A stretch of DNA of 64,000 nucleotides from Streptomyces showdoensis (GTDB lineage Bacteria; Actinomycetota; Actinomycetes; Streptomycetales; Streptomycetaceae). The position numbers and the translations under genes were made by a program. The first letter of the stretch is position 1. Every line of letters begins with the position of its first letter. The stretch is from the NCBI RefSeq assembly GCF_039535475.1, contig NZ_BAAAXG010000029.1:1-64000 (forward strand), written 5' to 3'. Below the pieces are notes generated by a model. That model ran no database searches, was not told the DNA's origin, and was given only the letters and a program-made list of their open reading frames with translations. Below, in pieces: positions 43,077 through 51,145 of the stretch.

Positions 43077-43358
43077 TCAGGCGCGCCGACGGGATGCGAG
43101 CAGCCGAACGCCCCTCAGCAGGAGGGCGAGACTCATCAGGACGAGGCCGATGACCCCGAGGGTGAGGTTGTCGAGGCCGAGGCCCCCGAGGAGCAGCATG
43201 CCGCTGAGCGACTCGAACGCGTCGATGCGGGCGGCCAGGCGCTGTTCGGGCTCCGCGCGGCGCAGCCGCCGCAAGACGGGGGCGAGCGAGACGAGCTGGA
43301 GGACGGCCAGGGCGAGAAGCACCCAGCGGAAGGCGGTCGGTATGTCCACAGCCGCCAA
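43077..43358 (-). CDS. Small membrane protein of unknown function
   Basis: This 93-residue protein has hydrophobic helices at AFRWVLLALAVLQLVSLAPV and the C-terminal half (about ESLSGMLLLGGLGLDNLTLG followed by VIGLVLMSLALLLRG). Between them sits a basic/acidic loop RRLRRAEPEQRLAARIDAFE. It looks like a three-helix integral membrane protein. The start is TTG 43358 or GTG 43349, without a decisive ribosome site. I do not recognise a named family. It is divergent from the ABC-exporter leader. Confidence 0.6.
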   Translation of the reverse strand: MAAVDIPTAFRWVLLALAVLQLVSLAPVLRRLRRAEPEQRLAARIDAFESLSGMLLLGGLGLDNLTLGVIGLVLMSLALLLRGVRLLASRRRA

Positions 43359-43511
43359 TGTACGGGTGCCGAGACGATGTGGGGGCCGCCAGGCCGAGCG
43401 GGGTGGAGGACCGTAGCCTCATAACCTCGTGGGCTCGTGGGCCCGCGGGCGCGCCCGTCGGCGATTCGGACAACCCCCTTCTCCCGTGGGTCTGTTACGG
43501 GAAGCGGGTCG

Positions 43512-43610
43512 ATGCATCCGCCACGCTCCGACACGCGCCGCATCCCGGCGTCCCCGTCGCTCCCGCGACGACTGAAAGACGCCAGTTCGATGGTCCGGCG
43601 TGGTCGTTGA
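43512..43610 (+). CDS. Candidate 32-codon leader peptide
   Basis: ATG 43512 follows GGGAAG at proper distance and opens a 32-residue basic, Pro/Ser-rich frame (MHPPRSDTRRIPASPSLPRR then LKDASSMVRRGR). Its TGA falls in the loop of the next hairpin. A ribosome on this frame would unfold the left arm. The arrangement resembles translational attenuators before resistance transporters and methyltransferases, but nothing else proves that it is translated. Confidence 0.35.
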   Translation: MHPPRSDTRRIPASPSLPRRLKDASSMVRRGR

Positions 43611-43630
43611 GCCTCACGACCACGCCGGAC
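43593..43630 (+). promoter_or_regulatory. 15-bp perfect hairpin just upstream of the ABC exporter start
   Basis: Arms 43593-43607 and 43616-43630 are exact complements with an 8-nt loop. The stem ends 8 bases before the AGGAGG ribosome site (43639-43644). It may be an attenuator, an RNA stabiliser or a terminator of upstream transcription. Confidence 0.55.
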
Positions 43631-43650
43631 GACCGTTCAGGAGGACGCCG

Positions 43651-45540
43651 TTGACCTCGACCGCCCCGGACCCCGCTCAGGGCGCCACCCCGCCGCCGCC
43701 ACCGCCCGCGGAGATCACGTACACCGGGCAGTACTCCGTCAATCCGCTCGCCGAGGTCTCCTTCCGGCGCGTGTGCGCCCGGATCCCGGCGGTCCTCGGC
43801 CGGATCGGCCGCCTCTCCTGGCGGATCGACCGGCGGGCCGTGCAGTTGCTGCTCGGCTGCCAGCTCCTCACGGGCGTCTCCGCCGCCGTGCTGCTGACCG
43901 CCACGGCCCGCGCCATGGAGCCGGTGCTCGGCGCCGGCAGCGCCGGGGACCGCCTGCGCGGCGCGCTGCCGGCCCTGCTGGTGGTGGCGGTCGCCTCCGG
44001 GGTGGCTCGTACGGCGGGGGCGGTGGCCTCGTACGCGGAGCGGCGGATCACACCGCGGCTGACGACCGAGACGGACTCGGCTCTGGTCGAGGCGGTGTGC
44101 CGGGTGGAGGCGGTGGCGTACGCGGAGGACGGGTTCTCGGACCGGCGCGAGGCGGCCGAGATGGGGGTGATGCGCACCCATGTGATGGTGACGGACGCGC
44201 AGCGGCTCGTGTCCGCGGTGATCCGCATGGTGACCGCCGGAGGGGTGCTGTCGGTCCTGAACCCGCTGATGCTGCCGCTGCTCCTCCTCGCCGTGCTGCC
44301 GGCGGGTGTCGGGGCCGTCCTGAGCGCACGGGTCGACTACGAGATCCACTACGGCAACATCGCCGACCGCAACGTGCGCGGGATGATGCGCTGGTGGGCG
44401 ACGGAGTCGAAGTACAGCGACGAGGTCCGCGCGAACTCGATGACCGGCTACCTCGTCTTCTGGTACCGCGCCCTCTCCGACCGGTGCGACCGGCGCACCC
44501 TGGCCGCCGCACCGCGGACCCTGCGGATCGCCCTGCTGTCCGCGCTGGCGGGCGGCCTCTTCCTCATGGCGACGTGGGGCGTTCTGGCGTGGCTGGCGGT
44601 CTCGGGCCGGGTCGACCTGGCGCTCGCCGCGACGGCCGTCATCGCCGTGCAGACGCTGCTCGCCGCCCTGTCGCAGGTCGTGGTCAACGGCGCCGCGGTC
44701 TTTCACACCAGTCTCTACCTGGGCGACATGCAGACCTTCCTCGACGACGCGGCCGCCCGCGCGCCCCGGCGGGGACCCCGCCGTCTGAGCGGGCCGGTCG
44801 AGGAGATCCGCCTGGAGGAGGTCGTCTACCGGTACCCGGGCAAGGACAAGCCCGCCGTGGAAGGCGTCTCCCTGACCCTGCGGCGTGGCCAGGTCCTCGC
44901 GATCGTCGGGGCGAACGGTTCGGGGAAGTCCACCCTGACCCGTCTGCTGACCGGGATCTACCTGCCGGACAAGGGAACGGTGGCCTGGAACGGGACCGAT
45001 CTCGCCGGAGTGGAGCCGGCCACCGTGTGGGCGAACACGGGCCTGGTGCCGCAGATCTTCGCGCAGTGGCCGCTGCGCCTCCGCGAGAACGTCACGCTCG
45101 GCCAGCCCCGCACCGTCGACGACGCCCCGGTGTGGGAGGCCATCGACGCCGTCGGCCTGCGCGGGGCCGTCGACGAGCTCCCTTCGGGCCTGGACACCCT
45201 CCTCGCCCGGGACGTCTTCGGCGGTACGGAGCTCTCCGGCGGCCAGTGGCAGCGCATCGCCTGCTCCCGGGCCCTGTACCGCCGGCCCGCGCTGCTGATC
45301 CTCGACGAGCCCACCTCCCAGATGGACCCGCGCGGCGAGCACCAGATCTTCGAGCGGATCAAGGCCATCGCCGCCGACCGCATCACGATCGTGGTCACCC
45401 ATCAGCTGGAGAACACCAGGATCGCCGATCACATCATCGTGATGGAGGAGGGCCGGATCACCGAACAGGGCCGGTACGACGACCTCGCCCACGGCGGCGG
45501 AACCTTCGCCGAGCTGCTGGAACTGTCCCAGGACCGCTGA
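43651..45540 (+). CDS. ABC exporter half-transporter (fused membrane and ATPase domains)
   Basis: The 629-residue protein has a Pro-rich head and a six-helix membrane domain to about residue 365. An ATPase domain follows: Walker A GANGSGKST, Q-loop VPQIFAQWPL, signature ELSGGQWQRIACSRAL, Walker B LLILDEPTSQMD, and H-loop VVTHQ. It is an exporter type that works as a dimer. TTG 43651 has AGGAGG 6 bases upstream. The export cargo may be the product of the two following methyltransferases. No RiPP precursor or biosynthetic enzyme was identified next to it. Confidence 0.88.
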   Translation: MTSTAPDPAQGATPPPPPPAEITYTGQYSVNPLAEVSFRRVCARIPAVLGRIGRLSWRIDRRAVQLLLGCQLLTGVSAAVLLTATARAMEPVLGAGSAGDRLRGALPALLVVAVASGVARTAGAVASYAERRITPRLTTETDSALVEAVCRVEAVAYAEDGFSDRREAAEMGVMRTHVMVTDAQRLVSAVIRMVTAGGVLSVLNPLMLPLLLLAVLPAGVGAVLSARVDYEIHYGNIADRNVRGMMRWWATESKYSDEVRANSMTGYLVFWYRALSDRCDRRTLAAAPRTLRIALLSALAGGLFLMATWGVLAWLAVSGRVDLALAATAVIAVQTLLAALSQVVVNGAAVFHTSLYLGDMQTFLDDAAARAPRRGPRRLSGPVEEIRLEEVVYRYPGKDKPAVEGVSLTLRRGQVLAIVGANGSGKSTLTRLLTGIYLPDKGTVAWNGTDLAGVEPATVWANTGLVPQIFAQWPLRLRENVTLGQPRTVDDAPVWEAIDAVGLRGAVDELPSGLDTLLARDVFGGTELSGGQWQRIACSRALYRRPALLILDEPTSQMDPRGEHQIFERIKAIAADRITIVVTHQLENTRIADHIIVMEEGRITEQGRYDDLAHGGGTFAELLELSQDR

Positions 45541-45599
45541 CCGACCACCCCGTGGTCCTCCTCCTCGCCCCCGTACCGCACTCCCCTGAGAGGCACGTC

Positions 45600-46196
45600 G
45601 TGACCACCACCAAGTCCACCGCGAACCCTGCCTACTGGGAGCCCCTGTGGGCCGGCGGCCGCCGCTACCGGCGGCTGTGCGCGACCGAGAGGCAGCTGAT
45701 GGCGAACCACCTCGGTCCGGGTCTCGACCGCCCCGCCCTCGACGTCGGCAGCGGCGACGGGACCCTGGCCCGGTACCTCCAGCACGAGCTCGGCTACCGC
45801 ACGACCGGGATCGACTGCTCCCCCACCGCCGTCGCGCTCGCCGCAGCCCACGACGCCGACCACGGGCCCGGGCCCGAACCGACCTGGCGGTGCCTGGACG
45901 TCAACACGGGCGACCTCACCACTCTCCCCGCCCCGGCCTACGCGCTCATCACCTGTCGGCTCGTCTACCGGTGGATGGGCGACAAGCCGGCCTTCCTGGA
46001 CCGCGTCCGCCACCTCCTCGCACCCGGCGGAACCCTCTGGGTCGTCACCGAAATCGCCGGCCGCCGCACGAGCACCGACCCGGCCCTCACACGGCTCGGC
46101 ATCTCCCCCACGGACGCCGAGTTGCTCACGACCGGCTGGTCCACGGTGCGCACCGCCGACCTCGACGTCCTGCGCTGCTACGCGCTGGGCCCCTGA
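45600..46196 (+). CDS. Class I SAM-dependent methyltransferase
   Basis: The 198-residue protein has the methyltransferase SAM motif LDVGSGDGTLARYL, followed by TTGIDCSPTAVALA (acidic ribose contact), CLDVNTGDLTTLP and the post-II strand LITCRLVYRWMGD. This is a complete seven-strand fold without specificity extensions. GTG 45600 has a GAGAGG site upstream. It follows the exporter by 60 bp and precedes another methyltransferase by 35 bp, so a three-gene operon is likely. The acceptor is unknown; small-molecule or peptide modification is inferred from the exporter. Confidence 0.85.
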   Translation: MTTTKSTANPAYWEPLWAGGRRYRRLCATERQLMANHLGPGLDRPALDVGSGDGTLARYLQHELGYRTTGIDCSPTAVALAAAHDADHGPGPEPTWRCLDVNTGDLTTLPAPAYALITCRLVYRWMGDKPAFLDRVRHLLAPGGTLWVVTEIAGRRTSTDPALTRLGISPTDAELLTTGWSTVRTADLDVLRCYALGP

Positions 46197-46231
46197 AAGC
46201 CGCCCGCCCCGCCCCTGGAGGGAAGACCGTC

Positions 46232-46936
46232 GTGCTCGACATCGAACAACGCACCGCCGAGACCTGGGACCTCTACGGCCGTCACCAGCTCGACCGGACC
46301 TTCGACCTGCCGGAACTGAACCAGTGGTCCTGGGACATCCCGCAGGCGGACCCCAGCGTCGATCTCCTGGGCGACGTAGCCGGTCTACGCGTCCTGGACC
46401 TGGGAGCCGGGGCCGCCCGGCACGCCGCCCACCTCGCCGCCCTGGGCGCGCACGTCACCGCCGTCGACGCCTCTCCCACCCAGCACGCACGCGCCCGCGC
46501 CCGCTATCCCGACACCCCTCACCTGCACCTGGTACGCGCCGACGCCGTGGACCACCTGCACGAGGCCACCCCCTACGACCTGATCTACTCCGTCGGCGGC
46601 GTCCCCTTCGTGGACCCGAACCGCCTTCTCCCCGCTCTGACCGACGGGCTCAGGCCGGGCGGCCGACTGGTGTTCAGCGCACTGCACACCAACTCGCGCG
46701 GCGACGGGCCGTGCGACTCCGTCACCGCACGGCCCGAGGTGCTGCGCCTGCCGGGGACGGACACCGAGCACCTCGTACACATGTGGGTCCTCGCCCCGGC
46801 GTTGTGGGAGGAGCTCCTGATCCGGCACGGCCTCACCATCGAGTCGGTGACCGAGATCGACTCCCCGGAGCGGGACCATCGCCTCTCCTACCGGGTGTAC
46901 GCCGCCCGCCGGCCGCCGAGCACACCAGGCCCGTGA
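46232..46936 (+). CDS. Class I SAM-dependent methyltransferase, second copy
   Basis: The 234-residue protein begins with a DUF-like lead (TAETWDLYGRHQLDRTFDLP) then SAM motif LRVLDLGAGAARHAAHLAAL, ribose contact VTAVDASPTQH, and ADAVDHLHEATPYDLIYSVG. The C-terminal half carries LPALTDGLRPGGRLVFSALH and IDSPERDHRLSYRVYAARRP. It is not a duplicate of the preceding methyltransferase: the N-terminal lead and motif III differ. GTG 46232 has GGAGGGAAG upstream. It is likely the last gene of the exporter operon. Confidence 0.85.
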   Translation: MLDIEQRTAETWDLYGRHQLDRTFDLPELNQWSWDIPQADPSVDLLGDVAGLRVLDLGAGAARHAAHLAALGAHVTAVDASPTQHARARARYPDTPHLHLVRADAVDHLHEATPYDLIYSVGGVPFVDPNRLLPALTDGLRPGGRLVFSALHTNSRGDGPCDSVTARPEVLRLPGTDTEHLVHMWVLAPALWEELLIRHGLTIESVTEIDSPERDHRLSYRVYAARRPPSTPGP

Positions 46937-47121
46937 CCGTCCAGGCTCCCTGCGGGCCGGGAGACCTTTCCCCCGGCTCGGCAGTCGTAGCGGTGGGTGC
47001 AGGGGACGTCCGGGCAGAGGCGGCACACGAAGAAGGAGGCCCGCGCGACCCGTCGTCGCGCGAGTGCGAGTGACAGGTAGGTTGATCACCAGTTCGCTGG
47101 AGGTCATGGGGAGGAGCCGCT

Positions 47122-47655
47122 GTGACGGAGATCGAGGTTCCGGGGCCTGAGGCCGATTGGCAACCTGCTGCGCAACTGCCCTACTACACCGGCAAGAATC
47201 CCGCGTACCAGTACAGCGTATGGGAGCACACAGCCCCGCTGTTCCAGATGATCGGAGGGCTGGCGCTACCGGTGCAGCCCGTGGCCCAGCGGCTGCGTCT
47301 GCAGGTGGAGCGTTCGTGGGACGGGCTGGACGATCTCGACGTCGTTCTCTTCCGGCTGAGGGGTTTCAGCTTCGCGATCAGCAAGCACGACGGCAATCCT
47401 CTCGGCCTTTCGTTCGTCTGGCTCACCGAGCCGCACGAGCAGGGCGACAAGGCCCTGGACATCCTCCTGGAGGTCGTCGGGATCGGGGAGGAGGCCGTCG
47501 CCTTCCGGGGAGACGGTGACGATCTCCGCGAGGAGCGGACCGAGCCGTCGCCGAAGGCCGACGCTTCCGACAAGATTGTCGGCGGCACCCCGCCGATCTC
47601 GCTGTGGGGCCGACTCCGCCGCGCCGTCGGCGGCAAGGCACCGGCCGACGGGTGA
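47122..47655 (+). CDS. Uncharacterised soluble protein
   Basis: This 177-residue protein starts at GTG 47122 with GGGGAGGAG upstream. It contains YYTGKNPAYQYSVWEHTAPL, LQVERSWDGLDDLDVVLFRL and RGFSFAISKHDGNPLGLSFV then WLTEPHEQGDKALDILLEVV, an ordered alpha/beta-looking core, then an acidic linker and a basic end. I do not recognise the family; the layout could be an immunity- or chaperone-like protein, but that is only an impression. The next small gene starts directly after its stop, so both may form one unit. Confidence 0.65.
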   Translation: MTEIEVPGPEADWQPAAQLPYYTGKNPAYQYSVWEHTAPLFQMIGGLALPVQPVAQRLRLQVERSWDGLDDLDVVLFRLRGFSFAISKHDGNPLGLSFVWLTEPHEQGDKALDILLEVVGIGEEAVAFRGDGDDLREERTEPSPKADASDKIVGGTPPISLWGRLRRAVGGKAPADG

Positions 47656-47871
47656 ATGCGCCCACTGGCGGAATCGCACGGTGGTCGGTACCCGGACCAC
47701 TCATCACAAGGCGGGACGGTGTCCGCATACCCGGTACGCGGGCGTCACGCCTTCATCCGCGGCGGCAGGACGTTCTTCCTCACCGACCCCGTCATCTGCG
47801 CCGACGGGCTCATCGACCGCTGGGGCACGGTCACCGTCGACGAGTTCGCGGGAGAGCTGCGCTCCGGATGA
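47656..47871 (+). CDS. Small protein of unknown function
   Basis: The 71-residue frame starts right after the previous stop. The conserved-looking part is AYPVRGRHAFIRGGRTFFLT then DPVICADGLIDRWGTVTVDE, which reads as a small beta-rich domain. GTG 47719, with AAGGCGGGA upstream, gives a 50-residue version beginning SAYPVRG and may be the real start. I do not recognise it by name. Confidence 0.5.
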   Translation: MRPLAESHGGRYPDHSSQGGTVSAYPVRGRHAFIRGGRTFFLTDPVICADGLIDRWGTVTVDEFAGELRSG

Positions 47872-48068
47872 GTGGCCACCGACCTTCCGGACGATGCCTC
47901 GGCGTCGGCGCACGGTCCGGCCGCATGGAAGTTCAGCCAGCCCCGCACCTGACTCGCACCCGACCTCTGCGCTCAGCTGACATGGACCGCAAGGACGGGC
48001 CGCTCAAGGTGCGGGTCGCCTGCTCGAACTCGTCCGCCCCGAGCTCCACGCGCAGCGGGTCGGGATCG

Positions 48069-48102
48069 GCTCGCCGCCGCTCCCTTAGGAGCGGCGGCGA
48101 GC
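48069..48102 (-). terminator. 15-bp perfect hairpin after the beta-helix gene
   Basis: Arms 48069-48083 and 48088-48102 are exact complements around CTTA. It begins 6 bp past the -strand stop at 48108. The 200 bp to its left contain no gene I can support. Confidence 0.8.
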
Positions 48103-48107
48103 GGGCC

Positions 48108-50060
48108 TCAGGTGACGGTCAGTTCGTTGAGGGCGATGTTGCCCCACTGGCGGTTGGCCGCCTTCACGACGAGCCGTAGGCGGGAGGTGTCGACGGGGGT
48201 CGGCAGGGTCAGGGTGCGGCGCTCCACGGTGGAGCTGTTGCTGTTCCAGGTGAGGGCCGCGTCGGTGAGCCGGCTGGTCCAGGCCGTGCCGTCCCAGGTC
48301 TGGACGTCGACCCGGGTGAAGCCCTGGCCCTGGCCGAAGTGGGTGGCCAGGGTCACCGCGGCGACCCGGCGGACGGTGCGGAGGTCGAGGGTGATGTCCC
48401 CCGGCAGGGTCACGGCGACCGGGCTCGCCCAGCTGGTGGCCTCGCTCCCGTCGACGAGAGCGGCGACGGTGCCCTGACCGGTGCCCATGGTGGTCGAGGC
48501 GATCGGCGCCCCGTAGCTGCCGGGGGCGCCCTGGACGGCGCCGACCGCGACGGTGGCGGCGAGGGCGGTGCCGAGGATGTCGCGGCCGCCGTTTCCCGTG
48601 ATGGCAAGGCCCGCGTCGATGGCGGCGGATCCGGTGAGCGGCCGGTAACCGGTCAGGTCGGCGCGGGAGGTGGCCGTGCCGGGTGCGGTGAGCTTCGGGT
48701 CGCCGGTCAGGGCGGCGGTGTCCGGCGGCACGGGTCCGCCGCGGTAGAGGTTGTTGCGGTAGGTGATGCCGGCGGTGTCGTACGGCAGGTTGGCCAGGTT
48801 GACGAAGAGGTTGTTGCGGAAGGTGACGTTCTTCGGGTTGTGGTAGACCTGCGCGATCTTGTACAGCGGGCGGCTCGGCGAGGACGACACGTAGACGGTG
48901 TTGTTGTAGATGTCGACGCCGTCGGTGTTGGTGGAGAAGGTGAAGATCTCGTTGCCGTCGTTCTGGCTGATGTTGTAGCGGATGACGGCGCTGGCGGGGG
49001 CGGAGCCCAGCGAGACGGAGATGAAGAAGCCGCCGCCGTTGTCGTGGCTGTAGTTGTACTGGACCAGGCTGTCGTGCGTGGAGGCGTCCGCGTCGAAGGC
49101 GGTGCAGTCGAGCCCCCGGCCGCCGAAGCGGGCGCCGTACACCTCGTTGTACTGCACGGTGGTGCGGTCGGCGCCGGACCACCAGATGCCGACGTTCGTG
49201 GTGGTGGAGGTGGCCCGGGCGACGGTGTTGTACTCGATGAGGGTGTCGGCGACCTGGTTGGTGTTGATGCCGCCGGAGCCGACGTCGTGGACGTGGTTGC
49301 CGCGGATCACCAGGCCGGTGCTGGGGGTGAACGGACCGTACTCGTTGGCGGGGATGTTCAGTTCGCCCCACAGCGAGGTCCAGCCCTCGCGCTGCATCCA
49401 GGTGGACCAGGTGGTGATGCCGTAGGCCTTGGTGTCGGCGATCTCGTTGTTCTCGATCAGCATGCCCGTGAAGTACGTCGGCACGGTGTTGCCCCGGACG
49501 TCGACGAGGATGCCGGCCGAGCCGATGTTGCCCTTGCCGACCTGGGCGACGCCGTCGATCCCGTGGACGTACAGGTTGCGCAGCGTGATCCCGGGGACGG
49601 CGCCGACGTCCTTGGCCCGGACCTCGACGCCCACCCGCCAGGTCGTCGACCCCGTGCCGTTGGTGATCTCCAGGCCGTCGAGCGTCCAGTGCCGCAGGTT
49701 CTCCAGGAGCACCGCCGAAGGCACCGTGTTGGCCCCGGCGATGACCGGCTTGGCCCCGGTCCCGTACGAGGTCGCCGTGACCGGGGCGCCCGCGGAACCG
49801 GAGCCCTTGGGCGCGAACTGACCGGTCCAGGTGCGCCCCGCGAGGAAGCGGACGGTGTCGCCCGGCTGGAAGACCTGCTGGTTCACCCGGGCCAGGCTGC
49901 GCCAGGGAGTGCCCGTGCTGGTGCCGTCGGCCGAGTCGTTCCCGCCGGACGAGTCCACGTAGTACGTGGTCCCCGTCGCCGCCCGGGCTGCGGCCGGCGG
50001 TACGGCGACGGCCAGGGCCGTACCGAGCGCCGCCGAGAGAACAGTACGTCTGCTGTGCAT
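48108..50060 (-). CDS. Secreted right-handed beta-helix protein with F5/8-type carbohydrate-binding domain
   Basis: This 650-residue protein starts MHSRRTVLSAALG, a twin-arginine-like signal peptide. The middle 400 residues show repeating short strands ending in N/G-rich turns (LIENNEIADTKAYGI, LVIRGNHVHDVGSGGI, LIEYNTVARATS, VQYNEVYGARFGG), typical of pectate-lyase-like beta-helix coils. The last 150 residues match an F5/8 type C domain, with GGDITLDLRTVRRVAAVTL-like and DTSRLRLVVKAANRQWGNI segments. Candidate function: polysaccharide lyase or glycan-binding enzyme feeding the neighbouring importer. The ATG start lies 42 bp left of a ROK-type motif shared with the 55-kb promoter. Clear catalytic residues cannot be assigned by eye. 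Confidence 0.85.
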   Translation of the reverse strand: MHSRRTVLSAALGTALAVAVPPAAARAATGTTYYVDSSGGNDSADGTSTGTPWRSLARVNQQVFQPGDTVRFLAGRTWTGQFAPKGSGSAGAPVTATSYGTGAKPVIAGANTVPSAVLLENLRHWTLDGLEITNGTGSTTWRVGVEVRAKDVGAVPGITLRNLYVHGIDGVAQVGKGNIGSAGILVDVRGNTVPTYFTGMLIENNEIADTKAYGITTWSTWMQREGWTSLWGELNIPANEYGPFTPSTGLVIRGNHVHDVGSGGINTNQVADTLIEYNTVARATSTTTNVGIWWSGADRTTVQYNEVYGARFGGRGLDCTAFDADASTHDSLVQYNYSHDNGGGFFISVSLGSAPASAVIRYNISQNDGNEIFTFSTNTDGVDIYNNTVYVSSSPSRPLYKIAQVYHNPKNVTFRNNLFVNLANLPYDTAGITYRNNLYRGGPVPPDTAALTGDPKLTAPGTATSRADLTGYRPLTGSAAIDAGLAITGNGGRDILGTALAATVAVGAVQGAPGSYGAPIASTTMGTGQGTVAALVDGSEATSWASPVAVTLPGDITLDLRTVRRVAAVTLATHFGQGQGFTRVDVQTWDGTAWTSRLTDAALTWNSNSSTVERRTLTLPTPVDTSRLRLVVKAANRQWGNIALNELTVT

Positions 50061-50101
50061 GAAGCCTCCTGAGAGAGAAGCGCCTACATCAGAAAGGGGA
50101 T

Positions 50102-50110
50102 TTCATTAGT
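50102..50110 (-). promoter_or_regulatory. ACTAATGAA motif before the beta-helix gene
   Basis: The - strand reads ACTAATGAA 42-50 bp before the start codon at 50060. The same 9 bases occur at 54953-54961 in the divergent Gfo/ROK promoter. In this GC-rich DNA the match is unlikely by chance; it is a candidate ROK site. Confidence 0.5.
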
Positions 50111-50125
50111 CGTCGCCCGCCCGTG

Positions 50126-50163
50126 CGGAGGTGGGCGGGCCGCCGGGACCACGCCCACCTCCG
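50126..50163 (-). terminator. 12-bp hairpin after the importer operon
   Basis: Arms 50126-50137 and 50152-50163 are exact complements. It lies about 90 bp beyond the last -strand permease stop at 50252 and so can separate the importer operon from the beta-helix gene. Confidence 0.6.
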
Positions 50164-50166
50164 AAG

Positions 50167-50233
50167 CCGACCTCCGACGCCGGCCTTCGAGGGGACCGAC
50201 CTCCGAGGGGGCCGACCTCCGATGCCGGCCTTC
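50167..50233. repeat. Direct repeats CCGACCTCCGA
   Basis: CCGACCTCCGACGCCGGCCTTC at 50167-50188 recurs, with one change, at 50212-50233. A shorter copy begins at 50196. The period is about 45 bp over the full pair. Confidence 0.75.
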
Positions 50234-50251
50234 CGAGACCGGCCCTCGGGC

Positions 50252-51145
50252 CTACTTGCCGATCCCCGCCGTCATGCCCTCGACGATGCGCCGGCCGCAC
50301 CACAGGTAGAGGACGATCATCGGGAAGACGAGGATGCCGATCCCGGCGAACATGCCGCCCCAGTCGGACGAGTACTGCATCGTCCCGTAGAGGTGGAGCA
50401 GGGCGACGGGCAGCGTGCGCTCGTCCTCGCCGGGGGCGATCACCATGACGAGCAGGGTGGAGTTCCACAGCCCGATCACGTTGAGGACGAGCACGGTGAC
50501 GATGCCGGGCCGGGCCAGCGGGACGATCACCTGGACGAAGGTCCGCAGCGGTCCCGCCCCGTCCAGCTCCGCCGCCTCCTCGACCTCCTGGGGGAGCGAG
50601 CGGAGGTGGCCGCTGAGGACGAACACGGCGAAGGGCAGGGAGAGCGCGACCTCGAAGATCAGCAGGGTGATCCGGTCGTCCCACCATCCGGTGACCCAGT
50701 CCACCATGAACGTGCTCAGCGACAGCTTCACGACCACGACGGGGATGATCAGGGTCTGCAGCGGGATGCTCATGCCCATCGCGAAGTAGCCGGTCAGTCC
50801 GCCCGCCACCCGCCGTGTCGAGCGGGCGAGTGCGTAGGCCGCGGGCGCCGCGATGCCGACGATCAGGACCGATCCGGCCCCGGTGAGCACCACACTGTTG
50901 AGAGCGGCCTTCGAGAACTGCGCGGCCTGCCAGGCCCGCGACCAGTTCTGCCACTCCGGCGCGGACGGCAGGGAGAAGGGGTGGAGCCATACGTCACCCG
51001 GGGACTTGAGCGACTGGAGGCCGACCCAGGCCACGAGCGCCAGGTTGAAGACCACCCACAGCCAGAGCGCGGCCGAGGTCAGCCGCGGGACGAGGACGTC
51101 GCCGACGAAACGGGTCACCGGGCGGGTGCCGTGGACGGGATTCAC
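50252..51145 (-). CDS. Sugar ABC importer permease, MalG type (CUT1)
   Basis: The 297-residue protein has six membrane helices and the EAA loop EEVEEAAELDGAGPLRTFVQ of carbohydrate importers. Its opening segment WLWVVFNLALVAWVGLQSLK and the IPLQTLIIPVVVV region are typical MalG features. GTG 51145 overlaps the stop of the MalF-type gene. It is the last gene of the binding-protein/permease operon. The ATPase is not encoded here; a shared MsiK-type ATPase elsewhere on the chromosome is the usual Streptomyces solution, which is inference. Confidence 0.9.
   Translation of the reverse strand: MNPVHGTRPVTRFVGDVLVPRLTSAALWLWVVFNLALVAWVGLQSLKSPGDVWLHPFSLPSAPEWQNWSRAWQAAQFSKAALNSVVLTGAGSVLIVGIAAPAAYALARSTRRVAGGLTGYFAMGMSIPLQTLIIPVVVVKLSLSTFMVDWVTGWWDDRITLLIFEVALSLPFAVFVLSGHLRSLPQEVEEAAELDGAGPLRTFVQVIVPLARPGIVTVLVLNVIGLWNSTLLVMVIAPGEDERTLPVALLHLYGTMQYSSDWGGMFAGIGILVFPMIVLYLWCGRRIVEGMTAGIGK

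Larger units (their letters stand above)
43359..43650 (+). promoter_or_regulatory. Leader region of the ABC exporter operon
   Basis: This 290-bp region lies between divergent genes. It contains the candidate leader peptide (43512-43610) and hairpin (43593-43630). CGGCGTCC at 43546-43553 is complementary to GGACGCCG at 43643-43650, which directly precedes the TTG start. No other gene was found. Confidence 0.45.

Noticed and set aside
47872..48068. Fragment reading MDRKDGPLKVR on the + strand
   Set aside because: Too short, no family pattern, ends in the hairpin before the beta-helix gene.
50102..50250. Attachment-site or IS end suggested by direct and inverted repeats
   Set aside because: No integrase, transposase or tRNA nearby; repeats fit a terminator and slippage.
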